DNA from: an uncultured Lachnospiraceae bacterium
GTDB taxonomy: Bacteria > Bacillota > Clostridia > Lachnospirales > Lachnospiraceae
Direction of reading: 5' to 3'
Length of the DNA: 32,627 nt
NCBI GenBank assembly: GCA_947164605.1
Contig: CAMUXE010000021.1
Location: forward strand, 1-32,627
The notes beneath the pieces are model-generated. The model was not told the origin of the DNA and did not search any database. It saw only the letters and a program-made list of their open reading frames with translations. Positions 17,483-24,640 of the stretch are shown here, in pieces (the first letter of the stretch is position 1; each line of letters starts with the position of its first letter). A program made the position numbers and the translations under genes.

Positions 17483-18112
17483 TCATTTCTTCTCTTTGAG
17501 CTTATAAGACAATCTCATAATACTTTCAGAGAGGTGAACATTTTCAACAACCACGTCTTCAGGGACTGATATATCCGTATGAGCAAAATTCCAGATACCT
17601 CTGGCTCCTGCATCAATTGCAATTTTGGCAACCTCATTGGCCGCCTGTCTTGGCACAGTGATGGCAACTATATCAACATTATTCTTTTTGATAAAATCAG
17701 CCATCTGACTGATCATACTGATCTTAATGTTTCCAACCTTCTTGCCTGCAAGCTCTGCATTGTTATCAAAGATAGCGATAATATTAAAGCCTCTCTTGGC
17801 AAAGTCTCCAGAATTTACCAGGGCCTGACCTAAATTGCCGGCTCCAATGATAATAACATTGTGCTCATGATCTATGCCTAGAATTGCGGCTATCTCGTGA
17901 AAGAGAGTGTCAACATTATATCCGTAACCCTGCTGGCCGAATCCTCCAAAATTATTTAAATCCTGTCTAATTTGGGAAGCCGTAACCTTCATTCTCTCGC
18001 TAAGTTCTCTAGAAGAAATCCTTTTAACTCCGCTCTCACGAAGTTCTCCCAGATACCTATAATATCGAGGAAGTCTACGAATTACTGCCGATGAAATTGT
18101 CCTATGTTCCAT
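17483..18112 (-). CDS. rex: Redox-sensing transcriptional repressor Rex
   Basis: 209 residues from the ATG at 18112, preceded by GGAGG eight bases upstream. A TTG five codons earlier lies inside that ribosome site and is rejected. The N-terminal winged helix (about 1-75; RISSRELSERMKVTASQIRQDL, with the following conserved FGGFGQQGYGY) binds DNA. The Rossmann domain carries GAGNLG (90-95) for NADH/NAD+, and a C-terminal swapped helix is expected at the end. Rex represses fermentation and reductant-disposal genes and leaves DNA when NADH rises. A candidate Rex box overlaps its own promoter, consistent with autoregulation. Confidence 0.97.
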   Translation of the reverse strand: MEHRTISSAVIRRLPRYYRYLGELRESGVKRISSRELSERMKVTASQIRQDLNNFGGFGQQGYGYNVDTLFHEIAAILGIDHEHNVIIIGAGNLGQALVNSGDFAKRGFNIIAIFDNNAELAGKKVGNIKISMISQMADFIKKNNVDIVAITVPRQAANEVAKIAIDAGARGIWNFAHTDISVPEDVVVENVHLSESIMRLSYKLKEKK

Positions 18113-18147
18113 GATTGTGGCCTCCAAAGAAAAACCTATAATGGTTA

Positions 18148-18187
18148 ATTATACGATTTATAAAAGTTTTTGTCAAAATTTTAACTT
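18148..18187 (-). promoter_or_regulatory. rex promoter with candidate Rex operator
   Basis: On the minus strand a consensus promoter TTGACA (18176-18171), 17-base spacer, TATAAT (18153-18148). Overlapping the -35 is AAGTTAA-AATT-TTGACAA (18187-18170), which matches the clostridial Rex consensus TTGTTAA-N4-TTAACAA at 11 of 14 specified bases. Confidence 0.65.
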
Positions 18188-18223
18188 ACAATAAGTATTC
18201 ATAAATTTTTAGAAGATTTCCTC

Positions 18224-20044
18224 TTATTTGCCCCAAAGAGCTTTCATGCTAGGCTTTTTCTTCTTATCCTTTTTGTCTTTCTTAAAATCAAAGGATTTAT
18301 CCTTCTTGAAAGCTGATGACTTGTCTTTTGACTTATCACTTCTTCTTGAGAATGACTTCTTATCAGAATCCTTGCTGTCAGAGCCCTTTCTAAAGCCATC
18401 TTTTTTGTCTGTGAAAGATCTGAATCCATGAGAATCTCCGCCCTTGCTTCTATGTCTCTTCTTGCCTCTGCCGCTGGCCTTCTCCATAACGATTGAACGG
18501 CCCTTAATTGTGACATCTTCCATAGCCTTTAAGACATCGTCCGCGATAGCCTCCGGCACTTCGACAAATGTGTAGTTGTCCAACATGTCGATGGCTCCAA
18601 CATATTTGCCTGGAATTCCAGATTCTCCTGCGATAGCGCCAAGTATATTGGCTGGAGTAACCTTGTCCTTCTTACCTATATTTATAAAGAGTCTAACCAT
18701 GCCCTCGCGCTTCTGGCTAGCATCGTAGTGAACAACTTCAAGCTCATCATGCTCTGTGTTTATATCACCGATAGTCATCTTTATAAGAGCAGCAACAGCA
18801 TCGATTGATGTGTAATCCTCAAGCTCTATTCTCTCCTCTACAAGCTCTCTGATTTCTGAGAGTCCACCCTCTTCAATTGTATCCTTAATCTTAGCAAAAA
18901 GATTATCGATTTTTGTATTCTTAACATCGTCCATTGAAGGCAAAGGACGGTTCTTAATCTTAGTCTTGCAGTATCTTTCTATGTCTTTGAGCTTATAAGC
19001 CTCCTTACCCGATACGAATGAGAGAGCCAGACCCGACTTACCAGCTCTGCCTGTACGTCCAATTCTGTGTACATAGTACTCATCATCCTGAGGAAGGTCA
19101 TAGTTAAATACCATATCTACATTGCTTACATCTATACCTCTAGCGGCAACATCAGTAGCTATAAGGATTTCGCATCTGCCATTTCTGAAATCGTCCATAA
19201 CACGGTCTCTCTGAGCCTGCTTCATGTCGCCATGAATTCCATCAGCAAAGTATCCTCTGCCCTTGAGCTCAGATATAAGCTCATCTACCGCTCTCTTTGT
19301 GTTACAGAAAACAACAGCAAGCTTAGGATTGTATATATCTACAAGTCTGCAAAGAAGCTCATTCTTGTTTCTTGCCTTCACCTCATAGTAATACTGCTCT
19401 ATATTTTCAACTGTGAGTTCCTTCTTTACCACCTTGATATGCTCAGTATCATGCTGGAATTTCTCTGCAATCTCAACAATAGGCTTTGGCATAGTAGCTG
19501 AAAAGAGGACTGTCTGTCTATTTTCAGTTGTCTCAGACAAAATAGTCTCAATATCCTCACGAAAGCCCATATCAAGCATCTCATCTGCCTCATCAAGGAT
19601 AACCATAGAGACATCATCGAACTTGACTGTCTTTCTTCTCATATGGTCCATAACTCTTCCTGGTGTGCCAACCATAATCTGAACACCAGACTTTAAGGCC
19701 TTTATCTGTCTTACAATATCCTGACCACCGTAAACAGGAAGAACCTTGACATCGCTCATGTACTTGGCAAGCTTTCTAATCTCTCCAGATACCTGAACAG
19801 CAAGTTCTCTAGTAGGACTCAGGATTACAACCTGAAGTTTTTTCACTTCAGGGTCTACTTTCATAAGGGCTGGTATAGAGAAGGCAGCAGTCTTACCAGT
19901 TCCTGTCTGAGCCTGTCCTATCACATCCTTACCCTCAAGGCAGGCTGGAATTGCTCTAGCCTGAATAGGAGAAGCCTCTTCATATCCTAAGTCTTCAACT
20001 GCCTTTAATATTCTTTCATCAATGTTTAACTCTTCAAATTTCAT
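18224..20044 (-). CDS. DEAD-box RNA helicase, DeaD/CshA type
   Basis: 606 residues. The two RecA-like lobes carry AQTGTGKT (45-52), PTREL (77-81), D151-E-A-D, SAT (182-184) and HRIGRTGRAG. A DbpA-type RNA-binding domain (about 435-520; GMVRLFINIGKKDKVTP, YTFVEVPEAIADDV) is followed by an 80-residue Lys/Ser/Asp-rich tail that ends MKALWGK. Proteins of this kind unwind structured RNA in ribosome assembly and mRNA decay and are often cold-induced. The ATG has AAAGG about 12 bases upstream. It is divergent from the ABC-F gene and has its own promoter. Confidence 0.95.
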   Translation of the reverse strand: MKFEELNIDERILKAVEDLGYEEASPIQARAIPACLEGKDVIGQAQTGTGKTAAFSIPALMKVDPEVKKLQVVILSPTRELAVQVSGEIRKLAKYMSDVKVLPVYGGQDIVRQIKALKSGVQIMVGTPGRVMDHMRRKTVKFDDVSMVILDEADEMLDMGFREDIETILSETTENRQTVLFSATMPKPIVEIAEKFQHDTEHIKVVKKELTVENIEQYYYEVKARNKNELLCRLVDIYNPKLAVVFCNTKRAVDELISELKGRGYFADGIHGDMKQAQRDRVMDDFRNGRCEILIATDVAARGIDVSNVDMVFNYDLPQDDEYYVHRIGRTGRAGKSGLALSFVSGKEAYKLKDIERYCKTKIKNRPLPSMDDVKNTKIDNLFAKIKDTIEEGGLSEIRELVEERIELEDYTSIDAVAALIKMTIGDINTEHDELEVVHYDASQKREGMVRLFINIGKKDKVTPANILGAIAGESGIPGKYVGAIDMLDNYTFVEVPEAIADDVLKAMEDVTIKGRSIVMEKASGRGKKRHRSKGGDSHGFRSFTDKKDGFRKGSDSKDSDKKSFSRRSDKSKDKSSAFKKDKSFDFKKDKKDKKKKPSMKALWGK

Positions 20045-20087
20045 GTATATTTATTACCTTTCGTGTCAATTAGTCTGACAGCGAGTT

Positions 20088-20116
20088 ATCATAACATTTA
20101 AAATTTTAAGAGTCAA
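20088..20116 (-). promoter_or_regulatory. Promoter of the DEAD-box helicase gene
   Basis: On the minus strand TTGACT (20116-20111), a 17-base spacer and TATGAT (20093-20088), leaving a leader of about 38 bases that holds a small dyad TGTCA-N7-TGACA. Confidence 0.65.
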
Positions 20117-20137
20117 TATAGTAAAAATGATGGCGGC

Positions 20138-20166
20138 TTGCACTAAATCAAATTATTTTGTATTAT
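20138..20166 (+). promoter_or_regulatory. Promoter of the ABC-F gene
   Basis: TTGCAC (20138-20143), a 17-base spacer and TATTAT (20161-20166). It lies downstream of the in-frame ATG at 20127 and so supports the start at 20208. Confidence 0.6.
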
Positions 20167-20207
20167 TTTCTACAGTTTTCACTTATATTAGAAAGGACTA
20201 TATAATA

Positions 20208-22187
20208 ATGATTCTCTCATGCAGTCATATAAGTAAATCATTTGGTATAGATGAAATAATCAAAGATGCAACATTTCATATAGAGGAAAGAGAAAAAGCA
20301 GCCATTGTTGGTATCAACGGCTGCGGCAAATCCACCCTCTTAAAGATGATAATCGGTGATCTTTCCCCAGACTCAGGCGATATATCCTTTAAGGCCGATA
20401 TCAAAATCGGCTACCTGGCCCAAAAGCAGGACTTAAGCAGCGGCAATACTATATATGAAGAAGTCTTGTCAGTAAAGCAGGACCTTCTTGATATGGAGAG
20501 ACAGCTTCGCAAGCTCGAGCTTTCTATCAGCGAGGAGGCGGCAAATGCTTCATCAGACCGCTACAACTCCCTGCTAGACCTTTATTCCAACTTAAGCCAT
20601 GAGTATGAAAGCAAGAATGGATATGCAGTCAAAAGCCAGGTTACAGGAATTATCAAGGGACTTGGATTCAGTGAGAATGACTTTGATTTAAAGGTTGACA
20701 CCCTATCAGGCGGCCAAAAGACCCGAGTTGCCCTCTGTAAGATTCTTGTATCTGAACCTGATTTACTCTTTCTCGATGAGCCTATCAACCATCTTGACAT
20801 GAATTCAATCGCTTGGTTGGAGGGCTTTTTAAGAGAGTATAAAGGCAGCGTTGTAATAGTAGCTCACGACCGATATTTCCTCGATAAGATTGTCAGCAAG
20901 ATTATTGAGATTGACCAGGGTAAAGTTAGAAGCTTCATGGGCAATTACAGCGATTACTCAAAGAAAAAGGCCATTCTCAGGAATATGGAGATGAAGGCCT
21001 ATCTAAACAACCAAAGAGAGATTAAGCATCAGGAAGAAGTAATCACAAAGCTCAAACAGTTCAATCGTGAAAAATCTATAAAGAGAGCTGAAAGCAGGGA
21101 AAAAAGACTGGAACATATGGAGATCATTGAAAAGCCAACTGAAATCAATGACACTATGAACATCAGCCTAAGTCCAAGATTTGAATCCGGCAATGATGTA
21201 CTCACAGTTAAGGGACTCTCTAAGCATTTTGACAATGATCCCCTCCTCTTCTCAAATCTTGACTTCGAAATTAAAAAAGGAGAACATGTAGCCCTTATCG
21301 GAGACAATGGAAGCGGAAAGACCACTATCTTAAAGATCATCAATGGTATATGCCAGGCTGACAGTGGAAGCATCAAGCTAGGCAGCAATGTCTGCATAGG
21401 CTACTATGACCAGGAGCATCATGTTCTTGATCCAGATAAGACCTTATTTCAGGAATTGCAGGATAGCTATCCTGATTTAGATAACACTAAGATAAGAACC
21501 ACACTTGCGGCCTTCCTCTTCACCTCTGACGATGTCTTTAAGTATATAAGAGAATTAAGCGGCGGTGAAAAAGGCAGAGTATCTCTGGCCAAGCTCATGT
21601 TATCAGACGCTAATCTTCTAATTCTCGATGAGCCTACTAACCATCTGGATATTACATCGAAAGAAATACTTGAATCTGCCATAAACAGCTATGAGGGAAC
21701 TGTTCTTTATGTATCTCATGACAGATACTTTATCAACCAGACAGCAAGCAGAATTCTAGAGCTAAGCGGCAAGCACCTACTCAACTATATAGGAAACTAT
21801 GACTACTATTTAGAAAAGTTTGATGACATGCACAGGGCAATTCAGGCCTCAAATCAGACAAGCAAGTCTGGCTCAGCCACTAATTCAGACTCAAAGGTCA
21901 ATGAAGACGCTAGCTCTGCTTCAAGCTCTATAGATGACTGGAAAAACAGCAAGGCCTTGCAGGCCAAAAAGAAAAAGCTCAGCCAGGAATTAAAGAAAGT
22001 TGAGGAGACAATTTCTTCTCATGAAGAGAGAATTGAAGCCATAGATACTGAGTCTGCAAGCGATGAGGTCTGCACCAATCTCCCTCGTCTCAATGAGCTG
22101 CACAAGGAGAGAACAGCTCTGAGCGATGAGCTTGAAAGCCTCTATTTACGCTGGGAAGAGCTATCAGAGGAGCTAGATGCACTGTAA
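20208..22187 (+). CDS. ABC-F family ribosome-associated ATPase
   Basis: 659 residues from the ATG at 20208, with AAAGGA ten bases upstream. Two ABC domains are joined by a charged linker (about 245-325). Domain 1 has GINGCGKS (35-42), LSGGQ (166-170) and EPINHLD (191-197); domain 2 has GDNGSGKTT (365-373), LSGGE (450-454) and EPTNHLD (475-481). There is no membrane segment, as expected for ABC-F proteins, which bind the ribosome E site and relieve stalling or antibiotic binding. A Ser/Asn-rich spacer and a C-terminal coiled coil (about 575-659) resemble Uup/YdiF members. The Ile in place of Thr in the first EPTNHLD is a small departure. Housekeeping or antibiotic-protection roles cannot be told apart from sequence. 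Confidence 0.93.
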   Translation: MILSCSHISKSFGIDEIIKDATFHIEEREKAAIVGINGCGKSTLLKMIIGDLSPDSGDISFKADIKIGYLAQKQDLSSGNTIYEEVLSVKQDLLDMERQLRKLELSISEEAANASSDRYNSLLDLYSNLSHEYESKNGYAVKSQVTGIIKGLGFSENDFDLKVDTLSGGQKTRVALCKILVSEPDLLFLDEPINHLDMNSIAWLEGFLREYKGSVVIVAHDRYFLDKIVSKIIEIDQGKVRSFMGNYSDYSKKKAILRNMEMKAYLNNQREIKHQEEVITKLKQFNREKSIKRAESREKRLEHMEIIEKPTEINDTMNISLSPRFESGNDVLTVKGLSKHFDNDPLLFSNLDFEIKKGEHVALIGDNGSGKTTILKIINGICQADSGSIKLGSNVCIGYYDQEHHVLDPDKTLFQELQDSYPDLDNTKIRTTLAAFLFTSDDVFKYIRELSGGEKGRVSLAKLMLSDANLLILDEPTNHLDITSKEILESAINSYEGTVLYVSHDRYFINQTASRILELSGKHLLNYIGNYDYYLEKFDDMHRAIQASNQTSKSGSATNSDSKVNEDASSASSSIDDWKNSKALQAKKKKLSQELKKVEETISSHEERIEAIDTESASDEVCTNLPRLNELHKERTALSDELESLYLRWEELSEELDAL

Positions 22188-22233
22188 TTTGTAACTTTCC
22201 TTGTACAATTTTACTGTAAATTCACATTTTTCA

Positions 22234-22262
22234 TTGACTTTTTATGTGCATTGTAGTATATA
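22234..22262 (+). promoter_or_regulatory. Promoter of the HU gene
   Basis: TTGACT (22234-22239), 17-base spacer, TATATA (22257-22262), about 40 bases before the ATG. An AGGAGG ribosome site follows, spaced 13 bases from the start. Confidence 0.65.
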
Positions 22263-22302
22263 TTAGTTATCTAAAATTTTATTAGGAGGATGATAATTAA
22301 TC

Positions 22303-22593
22303 ATGAACAAGAGCGAATTAGTAGCAGCTATCGCTGCAAAGTCAGAATTATCAAAGAAAGATGCAGAGAAGGCTCTCAATGCTTTCACAGAGTCTGTTTC
22401 AGATCAGTTAAAGAAGGGTGAGAAGGTTCAGCTCGTTGGCTTTGGTACATTCGAAGTAATCAAGAGAGCAGCTAGAACTGGTAAGAACCCTCAGACAGGA
22501 AAGGCTATTAAGATCCCAGCTTGCAAGGCACCTAAGTTCAGAGCAGGTAAGGGTTTAAAGGATACTGTTAACGCTGTTAAGAAAAAGAAGTAA
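22303..22593 (+). CDS. hup: HU-family histone-like DNA-binding protein
   Basis: 96 residues. The helical N-terminus ([20 protein letters not shown]) and the beta-arm segment with [19 protein letters not shown] and GKAIKIPA are those of HU/IHF proteins, which bend and compact DNA as dimers. The conserved Pro of the arm tip is at N-P in GKNPQTG. A Lys-rich end (VKKKK) adds a few residues to the usual 90. Codon use is biased to frequent codons, fitting high expression. Own promoter and terminator make it a single-gene unit. Confidence 0.97.
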   Translation: MNKSELVAAIAAKSELSKKDAEKALNAFTESVSDQLKKGEKVQLVGFGTFEVIKRAARTGKNPQTGKAIKIPACKAPKFRAGKGLKDTVNAVKKKK

Positions 22594-22626
22594 TCCTGAT
22601 TTAAAATTTAGTTCGTAAATAAGAAG

Positions 22627-22660
22627 TCCTGTATGCTTTCTTGCATACAGGATTTTTTTT
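22627..22660 (+). terminator. Intrinsic terminator after HU
   Basis: Perfect stem TCCTGTATGC (22627-22636) and GCATACAGGA (22643-22652) with a 6-base loop, followed by eight T (22653-22660). Confidence 0.93.
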
Positions 22661-22669
22661 GTCTATAAT
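22641..22669 (+). promoter_or_regulatory. Promoter of the CYTH-CLC pair, nested in the HU terminator
   Basis: TTGCAT (22641-22646) lies in the loop and 3' arm of the HU terminator hairpin. The 17-base spacer includes its T tract and TATAAT (22664-22669) follows, 33 bases before the CYTH start. Confidence 0.55.
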
Positions 22670-22702
22670 ATCTAGTATATTTTAATAAACGAGGAATCAA
22701 AG

Positions 22703-23224
22703 ATGGAAATAGAAAGAAAGTTCATCATGTCCCCTATCCCTGACCTTTCAACTTACCCAAAGAGGGTAATTGAACAGGGTTATCTTTCAAGAAATCCTGT
22801 TGTCAGAGTCAGAAAAGACAATGACGATTACTATTTAACTTACAAGGCTAAAGGCTTTATGGCTAGAGAGGAGTACAATCTTCCCCTCAACAAAGAAGCC
22901 TATGAGCACTTGATCAAGAAAGCAGACGGCAATATTATCTCCAAAGTCAGATATCTGATTCCTGAGAAAAATGGCCTGACTATCGAGCTTGATATATTTG
23001 AAAAAGACTTTGAAGGTCTCACCCTGGCTGAAGTTGAATTTGAAAGCAAGGAAGACGCCCTCAATTACGAAGTTCCAGAATTCTTTGTAAAAGACGTCAC
23101 AGAATGCAAAGAATACCACAATAGCCAGATGAGTACTATGGACAAGTCTAGCATTAAGGCCTTAATAGAGGCTAATCAAGCCCTCTCTCATTTTAGTTTC
23201 AAAAAAGAGGGGGAAGCTAAATGA
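22703..23224 (+). CDS. CYTH domain protein (triphosphate-processing family)
   Basis: 173 residues, one CYTH beta-barrel. The hallmark E2-x-E4-x-K6 opens the protein (MEIERKF). Paired basic residues line the expected tunnel (VVRVRK, YLTYKAK), and acidic metal-site residues follow (GLTIELDIFE, LAEVEFE). Characterised relatives cleave inorganic triphosphate or thiamine triphosphate, or make cyclic AMP; the small stand-alone form is most often a triphosphatase. The substrate cannot be told here. A GAGG ribosome site precedes the ATG. The stop overlaps the start of the CLC gene by four bases (ATGA), so the pair is translationally coupled. Confidence 0.9.
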   Translation: MEIERKFIMSPIPDLSTYPKRVIEQGYLSRNPVVRVRKDNDDYYLTYKAKGFMAREEYNLPLNKEAYEHLIKKADGNIISKVRYLIPEKNGLTIELDIFEKDFEGLTLAEVEFESKEDALNYEVPEFFVKDVTECKEYHNSQMSTMDKSSIKALIEANQALSHFSFKKEGEAK

Positions 23225-24507
23225 TTCAAAAAGTTTTGGATTTTATCAACTCAGATGAGGAGATGCAAAGAAGACAAAGGCTTGTTTTATCTCTTATAAC
23301 CCTTGTAAAATGGCTCTTTTTCTCAAGCATAATCGGCATCATAATCGGATTGGTCGGTGCTCTTTTCCATATACTACTGAACTTAGCTACCACATTTAGA
23401 AAAGAACATGACTTTATGATTTTCCTCTTGCCAATCGCTGGTCTCATAATCATTGCCCTCTATCATCTCTGCGGTTATAAAAAATCAAGAGGAACCAATC
23501 TTGTAATATCTGCCATACAAGAGAACGACCATATTCCATTCAAGATGGCCCCACTTATTATAATCTCAACATTCCTAACCCACCTGTGCGGTGGTAGCGC
23601 AGGTAGAGAGGGAGCTGCCCTTCAAGTAGGAGGCTCTATTGGAAATACTATTGCAAATCTATTTAAATTTGATGAGAAAGACACAAGAATAATGATTATG
23701 TGTGGCATGAGTGCCTGCTTCGGAGCCCTTTTCGGCACCCCAGTCGCAGCTGCCATATTCTCAATGGAAGTTATAAGCGTAGGAATTATGTACTATGCAG
23801 CCCTTGTTCCATGTATTCTCTCAGCCCTGATAGGTTCAAGCATATCATCTATGTTTGGCATAGGAGCAACAAAATTTACAATAGGCGCCCTTCCTCAGTT
23901 CACTGCCTTTAATGTCGGTAAAATCATACTTTTAGCCTGCATTTTCGCCATTGTAAGCATTATCCTATGCATAAGTCTACACAGCGCTGGTCATCTCTAC
24001 GGCAAATATATAGAAAACCAGTACATTCGTGTATTTGCAGCCGGACTTATAGTTATGGCCCTGCGTTTTGCCCTTAACACTACTGACTATCTGGGTGCCG
24101 GCACAGACATCATTGAAAAGAGTTTTGAGAACCCAAGTGCCTTTTATGTCTTTGCCTTAAAGATACTCTTCACAGCCCTGACCCTTGGCGGTGGCTTTAA
24201 GGGAGGCGAAATCGTCCCTACCATGTTTGTCGGAGCAACTGTGGGAAGTGCCTTCTCAGTTCTCTTTGGACTCCCAGTCGGTCTATGTGCTGCCTGTGGC
24301 CTTGTAACTGTATTTTGCGGAGTTACCAACTGTCCACTGACATCTCTTATCATAGCAATAGAGATGTTCGGAGCAGATTCTATGAAATTTATTGCAATTT
24401 CAATTGCTATAGGTTACCTGCTCTCAGGTTATTACAGCCTCTACAACAGCCAAAAGATTGTTTACTCAAAATACAAGACTGAATATATCAACCGCAAATC
24501 GCAATAA
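23221..24507 (+). CDS. CLC-family anion channel or antiporter
   Basis: 428 residues with about ten hydrophobic segments. It carries GGSAGREGAALQVGGS (124-139), where E130 is the position of the gating glutamate, and GGGFKGGEIVP (323-333) in the second half. The canonical GSGIP motif of the first half is replaced by GTNLVIS, and no C-terminal CBS domains are present. This pattern resembles the short bacterial branch that includes the fluoride exporters (CLC-F) rather than chloride/proton exchangers such as ClcA, though that is a tentative reading. No fluoride riboswitch can precede it, because the gene starts inside the CYTH gene. Located in the cytoplasmic membrane. Confidence 0.88.
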   Translation: MIQKVLDFINSDEEMQRRQRLVLSLITLVKWLFFSSIIGIIIGLVGALFHILLNLATTFRKEHDFMIFLLPIAGLIIIALYHLCGYKKSRGTNLVISAIQENDHIPFKMAPLIIISTFLTHLCGGSAGREGAALQVGGSIGNTIANLFKFDEKDTRIMIMCGMSACFGALFGTPVAAAIFSMEVISVGIMYYAALVPCILSALIGSSISSMFGIGATKFTIGALPQFTAFNVGKIILLACIFAIVSIILCISLHSAGHLYGKYIENQYIRVFAAGLIVMALRFALNTTDYLGAGTDIIEKSFENPSAFYVFALKILFTALTLGGGFKGGEIVPTMFVGATVGSAFSVLFGLPVGLCAACGLVTVFCGVTNCPLTSLIIAIEMFGADSMKFIAISIAIGYLLSGYYSLYNSQKIVYSKYKTEYINRKSQ

Positions 24508-24550
24508 GCTAAAATATAATAAATATATTGCGAAATAAATTGCAAAAAAC

Positions 24551-24596
24551 AAAAAGGAGCAAGCCCTCTTATCAGAGAGGACTTGCTCTTTTTTTC
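24551..24596. terminator. Bidirectional terminator between the CLC gene and recJ
   Basis: Stem GAGCAAG (24557-24563) with CTTGCTC (24582-24588), extended by CCTCT and AGAGG. It is flanked by five A on the left and seven T on the right, so it can end the transcripts of both convergent genes. Confidence 0.88.
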
Positions 24597-24640
24597 AAAA
24601 GACTCTTTTAATTTTCTTCCTTAAGATTCCTTTCAAGGGC

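Noticed and set aside
20127-20207. Upstream ATG for the ABC-F gene
   Set aside because: It lies before a well-formed promoter (20138-20166), and the extra residues are not part of the ABC-F pattern; the ATG at 20208 has a ribosome site.
22661-22702. Fluoride riboswitch for the CLC gene
   Set aside because: The CLC gene starts inside the CYTH gene, and the 40 bases before CYTH are too short and show no such fold.
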